Source of the DNA: CAWINY01 sp963837635
Lineage (GTDB): Bacteria; Acidobacteriota; Terriglobia; Terriglobales; Acidobacteriaceae
DNA: 64,000 bases
Reading direction: 5' to 3'
Assembly (NCBI GenBank): GCA_963837635.1
Contig: CAWINY010000007.1
Location: 186,001-250,000, forward strand
The notes under the pieces are model-generated. The model did not search any database, was not told where the DNA came from, and was given only the letters and a program-made list of their open reading frames with translations. This document shows positions 8,384 to 17,760 of the stretch, piece after piece (within the stretch, counting starts at the first letter, position 1; every line of letters starts with the position of its first letter). The translations under genes were made by a program, and so were the position numbers.

Positions 8384-10317
8384 GTTGTTCTTGCTCCTCA
8401 ACCAGCGGGTTGGGTAGCGGGGCTTCCAACGGACTTGCAGGAGCAGTCTCCGCTGTACTAGCACCCGAGTCGTCCGAGCGCCCCGACCGCCCATTTCAGA
8501 CCATCGCCGTAGTGGGCGCCCCCAATTCAGGCAAGACCACGCTGTTCAATCGCCTCACCGGCCTTCGACAGAAGGTCGGCAACTTTCCCGGAGTCACGGT
8601 CGAACATCATACCGGCTACATCCGCGACGACGCCGGCAACGAGATCGCGCTCATTGATCTGCCCGGCATCTACAGCCTGACCCCCAAATCGGAGGACGAG
8701 AAGGTCACGGTCGACGTCCTGACCGGCAAGATGCCTGAAATGCCGCGCCCGGATGGCATTCTGCTGGTAGCCGATTCCACCAATCTGAACCGCCATCTGG
8801 TGCTGGCCGCGCGCGTGATCGCGCTGGGCCTGCCGACGCTGGTTGTCCTCAACATGGGTGATTCGCTGCATAAGCAGGGCGGCCATGTGGATGTGCTCGC
8901 GCTGGCGCAGCAGCTGGGGACACCGGTCGCGCTGGTCAGCGCCTCGACCGGCGAGGGGGTGGAAAAGATCACGCACTTCCTGTCTTCGGCGGCGCATGCG
9001 CCGGCCCCGCTCGAACTGCCGGTCCTGGGCAGCGCCGCCGCTTGCCGCGAATGGGCGGTGCGCGTCGGCTCCAATGCTTCGTATCGCCGCCCGGTGGCCC
9101 CGATCTGGACCCAGCGCCTGGATGCGCTCTTCCTGCACAAGGCTTGGGGAGCGATCATCTTTGCCGTGGTGATTCTCGCCGTGTTTCAGACCATCTTCAC
9201 CATCGGCCAGCCGCTGTCGAATGCCTTCCAGAACCTGATTCAAACGCTGGGCGAGCGCAGCACCGCGCACATGGCGGAGGGCGTCCTGAAATCGCTGGTG
9301 CTCAACGGCGTCTGGAAGGGCGCGGGCTCGGTGCTGGTCTTTCTGCCGCAGATCCTGCTGCTGTTCCTGGTCATTGGCATCCTGGAAGATTCCGGCTATC
9401 TGGCGCGCGCGGCGGTGATCGCCGACCGCACCATGGCGCGGGTAGGACTAAACGGCAAGTGTTTCATCCCGCTGCTTTCGGCGTATGCCTGCGCGGTGCC
9501 CGCGATCATGGCCACCCGCACCATCGAGAGCAAGCGCGACCGCATGGCGACCATCATGATCTCGCCTTTCATGACCTGTTCGGCGCGCCTGCCGGTCTAC
9601 ACCATGATTATCGCCGCCTTCATCCCCAACCGTCCCTTGCTTGGCCCGCTGTTCGGCACGCGCGCCGCCTCGATGCTGGGGCTTTATGCGCTGGGGTTTG
9701 TCATGGCGGTGTTCACGGCCAAGATTCTGAAATCGTCCATCCTTCGCAGCAAAGACGCGGCTTTCATCATGGAGATGCCGCCCTATCGCTGGCCCACCTT
9801 GCGTTCGCTCGGCCTGCGCCTGGTGGACCGCTCGAAGGCGTTCCTCTATCGGGCCGGCACCGTGATCCTTGGCGTCTCGCTGGTGCTGTGGCTTTTGACC
9901 AACCTCCCCATGCATCACGGCCAGCCACCGGAAATCCAAGCCAGCGTGCTGGCGAAGCTTGGCCACGTGGTGGAACCTGCGATCGCTCCCCTGGGCTTTG
10001 ACTGGAAGATCGGGGTGGGGCTGGTTGCGTCGATTGCCGCCCGAGAGGTCATTATCTCCACCCTCGGCACGCTGTACGGGATCGATCCCGAATCGCACGC
10101 CATGGACCTGCAGCAGGCCCTTCGCCATGCGCTCACCCCGGCTGCCGCGATCGCGCTGCTGGTCTTCTTCGCCTTTGCCATGCAGTGCATATCTACTATT
10201 GCGGTAGTCCGCCGCGAGACCAACGGCTGGAAGTGGCCTGCATTGCAATTCAGCTACATGACGGCCGTGGCTTACGTTTCCGCACTGATTGCCTACCACA
10301 TCGCGCTGCGGTTCTAG
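8380..10317 (+). CDS. feoB: Ferrous iron transport protein FeoB
   Basis: 645 residues. Inner-membrane Fe(II) transporter with an N-terminal GTPase: G1 GAPNSGKTTLFNRLTG (about 47-62), switch GNFPGVTVEHHTG, G3 DLPGIYSL, G4-like NMGD (about 161-164). The two Gate domains and about eight membrane helices start near residue 255 (GAIIFAVVILAVFQTIFTIG, IPLLSAYACAVPAIMATRTI, FMTCSARLPVYTMII). It is shorter than E. coli FeoB (773) but normal for non-enterobacterial forms. The extreme N-terminus is unusual (MSCSCSSTSGLGSGA, three nearby Cys/Ser). Overlaps feoA by 4 bases. Confidence 0.96.
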   Translation: MSCSCSSTSGLGSGASNGLAGAVSAVLAPESSERPDRPFQTIAVVGAPNSGKTTLFNRLTGLRQKVGNFPGVTVEHHTGYIRDDAGNEIALIDLPGIYSLTPKSEDEKVTVDVLTGKMPEMPRPDGILLVADSTNLNRHLVLAARVIALGLPTLVVLNMGDSLHKQGGHVDVLALAQQLGTPVALVSASTGEGVEKITHFLSSAAHAPAPLELPVLGSAAACREWAVRVGSNASYRRPVAPIWTQRLDALFLHKAWGAIIFAVVILAVFQTIFTIGQPLSNAFQNLIQTLGERSTAHMAEGVLKSLVLNGVWKGAGSVLVFLPQILLLFLVIGILEDSGYLARAAVIADRTMARVGLNGKCFIPLLSAYACAVPAIMATRTIESKRDRMATIMISPFMTCSARLPVYTMIIAAFIPNRPLLGPLFGTRAASMLGLYALGFVMAVFTAKILKSSILRSKDAAFIMEMPPYRWPTLRSLGLRLVDRSKAFLYRAGTVILGVSLVLWLLTNLPMHHGQPPEIQASVLAKLGHVVEPAIAPLGFDWKIGVGLVASIAAREVIISTLGTLYGIDPESHAMDLQQALRHALTPAAAIALLVFFAFAMQCISTIAVVRRETNGWKWPALQFSYMTAVAYVSALIAYHIALRF

Positions 10318-10404
10318 CTACGCGGATAGGGAGCGGACATCAGGTGGCTGAGGCACAACACCGTTGGTGCTAAGGGGATTTCTCAACAACTACTGCGTGC
10401 AGTG

Positions 10405-11358
10405 TCACTGGCAAGCAGACCGCTTTTGCTTCTCACGCACTTCTGCCATCGCATCATGCGTCTGGTCGGCCCAGCAATCCACATCGGCGACGGTGAGGTC
10501 ATTTGGGTCGGGAACGAATCGATGTGTTATTTCGTCCCTCTTGTCCGTGAGCCGCGTAATGAGGTGGTCGTACAACTTAATAGTGTTTCTGTATTGCACG
10601 CACCGTTGCGCAGCCGAGAGGTCTCCCGCGTACTCGGAAATGACTGCAAGGTCGTGGATAGTAGACATGCTATACACTCCCAGCTCGGGGTCTGAGGCGG
10701 TTGCCAGCGCCTTGTCGCGATACAGGAGAGCCTCGCGGATGTAATCATCGGCATGTGCTCGGTCACGCCTTGCCTTTGCTAGGTATGCTGACGCGATTCC
10801 GATGAACACCTTGTCATTGCTGCCGTCGATAGGGTACGCGGTTGTCCACGCCTTCCCCACATCGATGGCTGCATCGTAGTACCCCCTCTTTTGGTAATTC
10901 GCCATCTTGTGAAGTGCGACAAAGGTGCTGTCTCCCGGAGAACGAACGACCTTGTCCTCTGCCATGGTGATAAGAACGCTCAAGGAGGAGCCCTCGCCAT
11001 CAAAGGCACAAAGCTGTTCCGTCCCAGTCCAAGAACAGAGTAAGACAACGGCTGCGAAGGACAGCTTCCATCTGCAGCTGGACCTAACAGCCGCCCCGAT
11101 GAGGAGCAGCAGTGTAATGAGTAAGAAGCCGTCCGCTAGGCGTGTAGTCGTGTAGTGCTTGCCGACTTTACTCGCATGGTGCAAAACCCAGAATGCAACC
11201 AGCAGAATCCAATCCGCCAAGACCGCCCACGCAAGAGCAACTCGCCATCTGCCCGGACTGCTGGCGGTTCTGAACTGCCGCAGCGCCCAGATGGCGAGAA
11301 TCGGCGGGAGCAGGACGAGGACCCCGCAAATCCCGATTGTGACGAAGAATTCCACCAT
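10405..11358 (-). CDS. Membrane protein with C-terminal TPR-like helices, function unknown
   Basis: 317 residues. Four hydrophobic segments lie in the first 115 residues (FFVTIGICGVLVLLPPILAI, VALAWAVLADWILLVAFWVL, FLLITLLLLIGAAV, LSFAAVVLLCSW). A soluble part (about 130-317) follows, with paired helices resembling tetratricopeptide repeats (FVALHKMANYQKRGYYDAAI, VFIGIASAYLAKARRDRAHA, YSMSTIHDLAVISEYAGDLS). The base composition is noticeably lower in GC than in the neighbours, which suggests a later acquisition. It is read towards feoB with only about 90 bases between. No family recognised. Confidence 0.7.
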   Translation of the reverse strand: MVEFFVTIGICGVLVLLPPILAIWALRQFRTASSPGRWRVALAWAVLADWILLVAFWVLHHASKVGKHYTTTRLADGFLLITLLLLIGAAVRSSCRWKLSFAAVVLLCSWTGTEQLCAFDGEGSSLSVLITMAEDKVVRSPGDSTFVALHKMANYQKRGYYDAAIDVGKAWTTAYPIDGSNDKVFIGIASAYLAKARRDRAHADDYIREALLYRDKALATASDPELGVYSMSTIHDLAVISEYAGDLSAAQRCVQYRNTIKLYDHLITRLTDKRDEITHRFVPDPNDLTVADVDCWADQTHDAMAEVREKQKRSACQ

Positions 11359-11457
11359 GAAGGCACTTTACGCGGAAACGATGCTGTTTTCGAGATTACT
11401 GTTGTGAACAGGGCATACCACAAGCAATTCCAAAACGGGAACGGAGGGTGGCCACCC

Positions 11458-11862
11458 TCACGCCGCCATGCGGCGGTGGTGATGCAGCAGGACTGCCCGG
11501 CGCAGGCGGCGCTCTGGGCTGATCGTAATTACATCCTGCTGAGGCGCGCCGGAATGTTCGTCGATCGGGGCGGCACAGCGGCGGGGTAGGCGCATGATCC
11601 GTTCCCATTCGCGCCAGCAACGGTCGGACAATTTTCCTTCCGGAGCGAACAGTTCGGCGGCGTTTCTCCACTCCATGGCTGCGGTGCAAGGGAACCCGCA
11701 ACGCTCGTCGCGCACGGCGGCGCGGCAGTAAGCGGCGGCAACCACATAGCTGTAGAACAGGGCCGTGATCAACCGCACCGGGCGATAGATCCCCAACAGG
11801 CGCTCCGCGCTGATTGGGTGTCCCAGATAACGCCTGCCACCGAGTTGGAATACGGGTTTCAT
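11458..11862 (-). CDS. Conserved hypothetical protein
   Basis: 134 residues, no signal peptide or clear membrane segment. It is rich in Arg, Trp and Cys, with blocks PISAERLLGIYRPVRLITAL, YCRAAVRDERCGFPCTAAME and CWREWERIMRLPRRCAAPID that look like conserved motifs. Four of the six Cys are concentrated in the middle, so metal or disulfide binding is possible. I recall similar proteins only as hypotheticals in this phylum. The neighbour 10405-11358 is on the same strand, 99 bases downstream. Confidence 0.5.
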   Translation of the reverse strand: MKPVFQLGGRRYLGHPISAERLLGIYRPVRLITALFYSYVVAAAYCRAAVRDERCGFPCTAAMEWRNAAELFAPEGKLSDRCWREWERIMRLPRRCAAPIDEHSGAPQQDVITISPERRLRRAVLLHHHRRMAA

Positions 11863-12168
11863 TTCGACCTACACTCCGTGAAACACGCCTGCCGGTTTGG
11901 AGTTTCGCGCATACTGCGTTGAACTTCTTCCCAGGGACTCACTGGCCACTTTGTCCGCGTGTTTCCGTACCTGATTCTGTCGCTGGTTCTACTTTCGGGC
12001 CACCCTAAATGGGAGGCCGACTGTCCTGCTAGATCGGAGTGGCTGGCGGAGCCTCTTTCGAGGCGGGTTGAGATATTTTGGCCCGGGCCATTTGCTTATA
12101 CGACCACACGGCCCCACCGTTCATCCAAATGTCAGCACTCTTATTCCCATTGGCCTCAAGAGGCAGGC
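11863..12168. other. Intergenic, divergent promoters expected
   Basis: Roughly 300 bases between the leftward hypothetical gene and the rightward phosphorylase operon. The phosphorylase frame is open back to 11959, but that stretch has no binding site and no protein-like pattern. No RNA motif recognised. Confidence 0.4.
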
Positions 12169-14625
12169 ATGCAGTATCCCGAGTCTTCTCCCCGTGCGGA
12201 AGCCCAACCGATGCCTCCCGAATCGCAGACCATAAACCTCGGCCAAGTGGCGAAGGCGGCGGGCAAGAGCGCCATCGCGCAGCCCACCGAGGATCCGCAT
12301 TGGCTGTTGGTCGATGAAGGCTTTACCCTGGCGCGCGAGCACGAAATCGAGTCCCTGTTTGCCATCGCCAACGGCTACATCGGCAATCGCGGATCGCTCG
12401 CCGAGGGAACTCCCCTTTCGGCTCCGGCCACGTTTGCGGCCGGGGTATTCGAGATCGAGGACCAGCCCTACGCCGTCCCCGGATTCCTGCTGCTGCCGGA
12501 CTGGACCGGGGTCCGCGCCTGGGTGGAAGGCGAACCTCTCAGCCTGGACCGTGGCGAGATCCTCGAGCACCGCCGCATTCTGGACCTGCGCCATGGCATC
12601 CTCTTTCGCGAATGGCGCCACCGCAACCAGTGCGGCCGGATCACGCGAATCGCCTCCTTCCGGCTCGCCTCCATCGCGGATCGCCACCTGCTGGTGCAAT
12701 CGGTGGTGATTACGCCGGAGAATTACAGCGGCAAGCTGCAACTGGAAACCAGCATCGAATTGTCGGCCAAGTCGCGGCCGTCGCCTCCGCCGGACAGTTG
12801 GAAGACGCGGCGTAGCGCCACCCGGCACAACATTCTGCCCTTGGCGCTGAAGTCTACCGCCCGCGACATCACCGTGGCCTTCGGCGCCGCCAGCCAACTC
12901 CTCTGCACCGGCAATACCGACGCGGCCACGCGGCAAATCGACGTGACCGACCGCCGCATTACGGAACGTTTCGACCTGGATGTGGAGACGGGCACCGAGT
13001 ACCGCCTCGACCGGCTGGTCTCTATCTACACCTCGCGCGATGTAGACGATCCTCTTGACGCCGCCGTCACCCACGTCAATCGCTTCTTCCCTTCCGGCAT
13101 CCGGGACGCGGTGGCCGCCCACGAACGCGCCTGGGAACACCACTGGCACGAAGCCGACGTGGATCTCGTGGGCGATGATCCCCTGCAGCTCGCCCTGCGC
13201 TTCGCCGAATACCACCTGCTCAGCACCGCCAATCCCGAGGACGAGTACGTCTCCATCGGCGCGCGCGCGCTTAGCGGCGAGGCTTACAAAGGCCACGTTT
13301 TCTGGGACACCGAGATTTACATGGCACCGTTCCTGACGTTCACTCAGCCGCTCTCGGCGCGGGCGCTGCTGATGTACCGCTATCACACCCTTCCCGCCGC
13401 CCGCGACAAGGCGAAGAAATTTCACTGTCGTGGAGCGATGTATCCCTGGGAGGCGGCCGACACCGGCGAGGAGACCACGCCTCGTTACGTGATCGACTTA
13501 AAAGGCAATGTCATTGAGGTGCTAAACGGCGAAATGGAGCTGCACATCACCTGCGATGTCGCCTACGCCGTGTGGCAATACTGGGAGGCCACCCAGGACG
13601 AATCCTTCCTGCTCGAGGCCGGGGCGGAGATCATCCTGGAGACGGCGCGCTTCTGGGCCTCTCGCGGCCGGTTTGAGGACGATGGTTTGTACCACATCCG
13701 CGGCGTCATCGGACCGGACGAATACCACGAGAACGTCGACGACAACGCCTATACCAACATCATGGCGGCATGGAACCTGCAATGCGGGCTCGACTTGGCT
13801 GCCATGCTGGAGCAGCGCTGGCCAGGCCGTTGGCGGGAGCTGGCGAAAGAACTGGCGCTTCAGCGTGGCGAACTTGCCGAGTGGGCCAGGATCGCCCACA
13901 GCATGTGTGTCGATTTCGACGAGCAGACGAAGCTCTTCGAGCAATTCGAGGGGTACTATCAGCGCGAGCCGGTCGACCTGCCCGCCTACGAGCCGCGCAA
14001 CGCGGCCATGGATGTGATCCTCGGCCACGAGCGGATTCAGCAAACCAACGTGGTCAAGCAGGCGGACGTCGTCATGGCCATGTACCTGCTTTGGGACCAG
14101 TTCCCGGACGAGGTTCGCCGGGCGAACTTCCACTATTACGAGCCGCGAACCGGACACGGCAGCTCGCTGAGCCCCTCGATTCATGCCTTGATGGCAGCCC
14201 GATTCGGCGAGATGGAGCGGGCCCGGCACTACCTCACGATGGCCCGCGAGATCGACCTGGGCAACAACATGGGCAACGCCGCCGGCGGGGTGCATGCGGC
14301 AGCCATCGGCGGGCTCTGGCAAGCGGTGATCATGGGATTCGCCGGATTTCAGCCGCGCGGCGACGTGCTCACCTTCCACCCTCACCTTCTGCCCGAGTGG
14401 CAGCGGTTGTCCTTCCCGCTGCAGTATCGCGGCCGCAAGCTGCGCGTGAGCATGCAGCCGGATGCGGTGCAGGTGCAGGTTGAAGATGGCGCGGATGGGC
14501 TGCGCATCCAACTCGGCAGCGGTCTGGAGACGGTTGTCCGTGCGGGACCGCAGTACGTCAGCGAGCACAGCGGGAGCGGGTGGAGCAACTGGCACCAAGG
14601 CCGCACCCTGGCCAACCGGCGCTAG
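12169..14625 (+). CDS. Glycoside hydrolase family 65 protein (alpha-glucobiose phosphorylase type)
   Basis: 818 residues from ATG 12169 (AGAGGCAGG upstream). GH65 enzymes mostly phosphorolyse trehalose, maltose, kojibiose or nigerose to beta-glucose 1-phosphate. The N-terminal super-beta-sandwich is seen from LLVDEGFTLAREHEIESLFA and NGYIGNRGSLAEG. The (alpha/alpha)6 barrel carries GHVFWDTEIYMAPFLTFTQP, ALLMYRYHTLPAARDKA and the catalytic-acid motif GPDEYHENVDDNAYTNIMA near residue 520. The phosphate-site region GHGSSLSPSIHALMAAR and the family's C-terminal strands follow. Next in the operon are a stress protein (12 bases away) and a beta-phosphoglucomutase-type gene, exactly the partner needed to convert beta-G1P to G6P. 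The disaccharide specificity cannot be read. Confidence 0.92.
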   Translation: MQYPESSPRAEAQPMPPESQTINLGQVAKAAGKSAIAQPTEDPHWLLVDEGFTLAREHEIESLFAIANGYIGNRGSLAEGTPLSAPATFAAGVFEIEDQPYAVPGFLLLPDWTGVRAWVEGEPLSLDRGEILEHRRILDLRHGILFREWRHRNQCGRITRIASFRLASIADRHLLVQSVVITPENYSGKLQLETSIELSAKSRPSPPPDSWKTRRSATRHNILPLALKSTARDITVAFGAASQLLCTGNTDAATRQIDVTDRRITERFDLDVETGTEYRLDRLVSIYTSRDVDDPLDAAVTHVNRFFPSGIRDAVAAHERAWEHHWHEADVDLVGDDPLQLALRFAEYHLLSTANPEDEYVSIGARALSGEAYKGHVFWDTEIYMAPFLTFTQPLSARALLMYRYHTLPAARDKAKKFHCRGAMYPWEAADTGEETTPRYVIDLKGNVIEVLNGEMELHITCDVAYAVWQYWEATQDESFLLEAGAEIILETARFWASRGRFEDDGLYHIRGVIGPDEYHENVDDNAYTNIMAAWNLQCGLDLAAMLEQRWPGRWRELAKELALQRGELAEWARIAHSMCVDFDEQTKLFEQFEGYYQREPVDLPAYEPRNAAMDVILGHERIQQTNVVKQADVVMAMYLLWDQFPDEVRRANFHYYEPRTGHGSSLSPSIHALMAARFGEMERARHYLTMAREIDLGNNMGNAAGGVHAAAIGGLWQAVIMGFAGFQPRGDVLTFHPHLLPEWQRLSFPLQYRGRKLRVSMQPDAVQVQVEDGADGLRIQLGSGLETVVRAGPQYVSEHSGSGWSNWHQGRTLANRR

Positions 14626-14637
14626 AAGGAGGCTCTG

Positions 14638-15525
14638 ATGACGGCAGCCATACGGGATTGGGGTGGCCCGTTGCGTGATACCGCCCAACGCGCGAAGGTG
14701 CTCCACCACGTGATCGTTCCGTTGGACGGGAGCGAGGCTGCCAAGTTGGCACTGCCTGTAGCGCGGACCCTGGCGGAATTGGAAGGCGCAACCATTCACG
14801 TGTTGCACGTGGGGCAGCAGGTGACCGGAGCCCGGGCAACTCTGGAAGAACTGGGCCTGCAGCGCGATGATCTGCGTAGCGCGGTGCTCCATCAAGCCGC
14901 CGGGCAACCACTGGAGGCGATCCGGCAATTGGCGAGCGAGCTGCACGATTCGGCGATCGTGATGTGCACTCACACCGCTGACCCGGAACAAGACAAAGCC
15001 CTCGGCTCGGTTGCGGACGGACTGCTGGCGCTCGGTTCACAGCGGATCATTTTCGTCACCCCGGATCGTGGCCACCAGGAATGGCATCTCCGCTGCGTCG
15101 TGATGGCGCATGACGGATCGCCCAGCGCCGACGCGGCCCTCAGTCCGGTGGCCGATCTGGCCCAGCGCGCCGGGGCCGAGGTGGTTGCTTTGCACGTCGC
15201 GGGAGGCGGCGCCGAGCGCCCTCAGGAGCTAGGCAGCCTTCCTGCCCCGCTCTACATGGACCAGCCGCAGCACGAGTGGCCGGCGTGGGCCAACGAGTTC
15301 ATGGGCCGCATGCTCGCTCTCGGCGCTCCGCCTGCCTCGTTCAAGTTCCGCCTGCTGGTGGCCGGCGGCCAGACCGGCTCCGAGATCGCGCAGTTTGCCC
15401 GCGATCACAACGCCGACCTGGTGGTCCTGCCCTGGCACGGCCCGTGGAAGGAACAGCACTCCGGGGCGGTCGATTGCGTCATCCGCAACTCGGGCTGCCC
15501 GGTGCTTCTCTTCTGCACAGCCTGA
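14638..15525 (+). CDS. Universal stress protein, tandem UspA domains
   Basis: 295 residues, two Usp folds: about 20-145 (HHVIVPLDGSEAAKLALPVA ... VADGLLALGSQRIIFVTPDR) and about 155-295 (CVVMAHDGSPSADAALSPVA ... CVIRNSGCPVLLF). The G-2x-G-9x-G(S/T) ATP-binding pattern is incomplete in both halves, so nucleotide binding is uncertain. AAGGAGG lies 8 nt upstream of ATG. Set between a GH65 phosphorylase and a sugar-phosphate mutase, it probably shares their transcript. Confidence 0.9.
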   Translation: MTAAIRDWGGPLRDTAQRAKVLHHVIVPLDGSEAAKLALPVARTLAELEGATIHVLHVGQQVTGARATLEELGLQRDDLRSAVLHQAAGQPLEAIRQLASELHDSAIVMCTHTADPEQDKALGSVADGLLALGSQRIIFVTPDRGHQEWHLRCVVMAHDGSPSADAALSPVADLAQRAGAEVVALHVAGGGAERPQELGSLPAPLYMDQPQHEWPAWANEFMGRMLALGAPPASFKFRLLVAGGQTGSEIAQFARDHNADLVVLPWHGPWKEQHSGAVDCVIRNSGCPVLLFCTA

Positions 15526-15541
15526 AGAAAGATGGTGTGGT

Positions 15542-16327
15542 ATGCAGTACAACGGCCCGGAAGCCGCAGTCTTCGATTTGGATGGCGTTGTTACCTTCAC
15601 CGCCCGGGTGCACGCCGCAGCCTGGAAGGAGCTGTTCGACTCTTACCTACGCTCGCGCGAAGAACATTTCCGCGACCCCTTTCGACCGTTTGACTCTGAC
15701 ACCGACTACCGCGCCTACGTCGATGGCCGCCCGCGCTATGACGGCGTGGCTGCATTCCTCGCCTCACGAGGTATTAACCTTCCTTACGGCACCCCCTCCG
15801 ATTCGCCGGAGGCCGAAACGATCTGCGGGCTGGGCAATCGCAAGAACGCCCTGTTCGTGAAGAAAGTCGATGAGATGGGCGTCGATGTAGATCCGGACTG
15901 CGTTCGCTTCATCCGTGAGTTGAAACAACGAGGCACCAAGATCGGATTGGCTTCCTCCAGCAAGAATGCGGCGCCGATCCTGATTCGCGTCGGCCTGCTC
16001 GATCTGTTCGAGCAGCGCGTGGATGGCATCGTCAGTGAAGAGATGGCCTTGCGCGGCAAGCCGCAGCCGGACATTTTTCTAGCCTGCCTTCACAAATTGA
16101 TTCCCGAAGCCGACCCGCGGCGCTCAATGATCATTGAGGACGCGATCTCCGGCGTGGAGGCCGGCCAGCGCGGCAATTTCGGTCTGGTGCTTGGAGTGGA
16201 CCGCCACCAGGGCGCGGATTCGGCGGCCCTGCAACAGAACGGGGCGACGTGGGTCATCCGCAGCTTCACCGAGATCAGCGCGGACAAGGTGACGCAATAC
16301 TTCGCGGAGCGGGCGCGGGTTGCGTGA
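15542..16327 (+). CDS. Beta-phosphoglucomutase-family HAD hydrolase
   Basis: 261 residues, HAD superfamily. Motif I is FDLDGVVTFTARVHAAAWKE (Asp nucleophile and Asp+2 near 12 and 14). The cap domain follows with RPRYDGVAAFLASRGI. Motif II is LASSSKN, motif III Lys in RGKPQPDIFL, and motif IV IIEDAISGVEAG. The sequence order and the cap match beta-phosphoglucomutases; next to a GH65 enzyme the likely job is beta-glucose 1-phosphate to glucose 6-phosphate. Start ATG 15542 lies 16 bases after the stress-protein stop; the frame is open further upstream but overlaps that gene. Confidence 0.9.
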   Translation: MQYNGPEAAVFDLDGVVTFTARVHAAAWKELFDSYLRSREEHFRDPFRPFDSDTDYRAYVDGRPRYDGVAAFLASRGINLPYGTPSDSPEAETICGLGNRKNALFVKKVDEMGVDVDPDCVRFIRELKQRGTKIGLASSSKNAAPILIRVGLLDLFEQRVDGIVSEEMALRGKPQPDIFLACLHKLIPEADPRRSMIIEDAISGVEAGQRGNFGLVLGVDRHQGADSAALQQNGATWVIRSFTEISADKVTQYFAERARVA

Positions 16328-16344
16328 CGCCGGCGCTACTTCGC

Positions 16345-17658
16345 TTACCCTTTGATCCTCCCCGTGCACTCACCAAACCCAATGTGAATGCCGTCTTTCT
16401 CGCAATACCCGCGCATCGTGACTTCGTCGCCGTCTTCCAGGAAGCTGCGCTTCTCGCCGTTAGGCAGCGCAAATGGCTGTGTGCCCTTCCATGTCAGCTC
16501 CAGCATGCACCCGCGCGAATCCGGACCCTTGCCCGAGACCGTGCCGCTGGCAAGAAAATCCCCGGGACGAAGGTTGCAACCGTTCGATGTGTGATGCGCG
16601 ATCAACTGCGCCAGGGTCCAATACAGGTCGCGGAAACTACCACGGCTCAGGCGTTGCGGCGGCATACCCTGCTGGCGCATCTTGGACGAACTCAGATACG
16701 CCTCCAGCGTGAGGTCGATTGCGCCGCACCTCTGATCCTCTCCCCCTAACAGGTAAGGCAAGGGCTTGGGATCGCCTTCCGCACGCGTGCGCGCCGGCAC
16801 GCGAAAGGGAGCGAGCGCTTCCATGGTTACGACCCAGGGTGAAATCGTGGTGGTGAAGCTCTTGGCGAGAAATGGCCCCAGCGGCTGATATTCCCAGGAT
16901 TGCACATCGCGCGCCGACCAATCATTGACGAGGCACAGGCCGAACGCGTGCTGCCCGGCTTCATCAATCGGCACGGGCGAGCCCAGCTCGTTGCCGCCTC
17001 CGATCAAGGCTCCAACTTCGAGTTCGTAATCCAGCCGCCGGCTCGGTCCATACACCGGCGCGTCTGCGCCTTCGGGTTTGATTTGGCCGGCCGGACGCTT
17101 CACCGCCGTCCCGCTTATTACGATCGACGAGGCCCGCCCGTGATAGCCGATCGGCACCCACTTGTAGTTGGGCAACAGCGGATTATCCGGGCGGAACATG
17201 CTGCCCACATTGGTGGCGTGATCAATCGAGGCATAGAAATCCGTGTAGTCCCCGACCTGCGCCGGGACGAGCATTTCGACTTCAGCAATCGGCGTCAGAT
17301 ACGCCGCCACTTCCTCGCGCTTTTCGTAACCCTCGCGCAGCATGCGAAAGAGGCTGCGCCGCAACGCCCGCCAGCGCTCTACGCCAAGGCCCATCAGCGC
17401 ATTCAGTGTCTCCTCCTGCAAGGCTTCGCAGACCACGGTCTCCAGCTCAGGCACCAACCCTGCGCGGCAGGCGCCGGAGAGATCGAGCACGGAATCACCA
17501 ATGGCAACCCCAATGCTCGGCACCGGTTTGCCGCGATCGAAGACGCCGTAAGGCAGGTTCTGGATGGGAAAATCGCATCCCGGCGCATTGGCGGACTTCA
17601 CCCACGAGCGCGCTGCAGGGTCGTGCGTTTCGTTCAGGAGATAGGTCTTCGCATGCAT
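16345..17658 (-). CDS. fahA: Fumarylacetoacetase
   Basis: 437 residues. Last step of tyrosine breakdown: 4-fumarylacetoacetate to fumarate plus acetoacetate. Family motifs are DYTDFYASIDHATNVGSMFR (catalytic His), IGYHGRASSIVISG, the metal-site LDYELEVGALIG, LVNDWSARDVQSWEYQPLGP and SGTVSGKG. Length is normal for the bacterial and animal enzyme. It is the last gene of the leftward hppD-hmgA-unknown-fahA group, 79 bases behind the unknown gene, and converges with the sugar operon, stop to stop about 17 bases apart. Confidence 0.95.
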   Translation of the reverse strand: MHAKTYLLNETHDPAARSWVKSANAPGCDFPIQNLPYGVFDRGKPVPSIGVAIGDSVLDLSGACRAGLVPELETVVCEALQEETLNALMGLGVERWRALRRSLFRMLREGYEKREEVAAYLTPIAEVEMLVPAQVGDYTDFYASIDHATNVGSMFRPDNPLLPNYKWVPIGYHGRASSIVISGTAVKRPAGQIKPEGADAPVYGPSRRLDYELEVGALIGGGNELGSPVPIDEAGQHAFGLCLVNDWSARDVQSWEYQPLGPFLAKSFTTTISPWVVTMEALAPFRVPARTRAEGDPKPLPYLLGGEDQRCGAIDLTLEAYLSSSKMRQQGMPPQRLSRGSFRDLYWTLAQLIAHHTSNGCNLRPGDFLASGTVSGKGPDSRGCMLELTWKGTQPFALPNGEKRSFLEDGDEVTMRGYCEKDGIHIGFGECTGRIKG

Positions 17659-17722
17659 GATTGATCAGAAGATCCTTCGACTCCGCTACGCTCCCTCAGG
17701 ATTTCGGCTGCGGACTCTTCCA

Positions 17723-17760
17723 CCCCAAAACGCGCAACTACGGCGCGTTCTGGGGACCCC
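17723..17760. repeat. Palindromic element B, overlapping a gene's stop codon
   Basis: CCCCAAAACGCGC, spacer, GGCGCGTTCTGGGGACCCC. It supplies the last codons and the TAG (17738-17740) of the leftward gene ending here. Same architecture as copies near 20119, 24260, 35647, 37125, 40473 and 54293. Confidence 0.65.

Noticed and set aside
10318..10404. Possible FeoC gene after feoB
   Set aside because: Only about 90 bases before the convergent gene's stop, and no frame with FeoC features.
12121..13425. Long minus-strand open frame opposite the GH65 gene
   Set aside because: It lies antisense to a gene with complete family motifs. High GC gives open antisense frames; its own composition (His/Arg/Gly-rich) is not protein-like.
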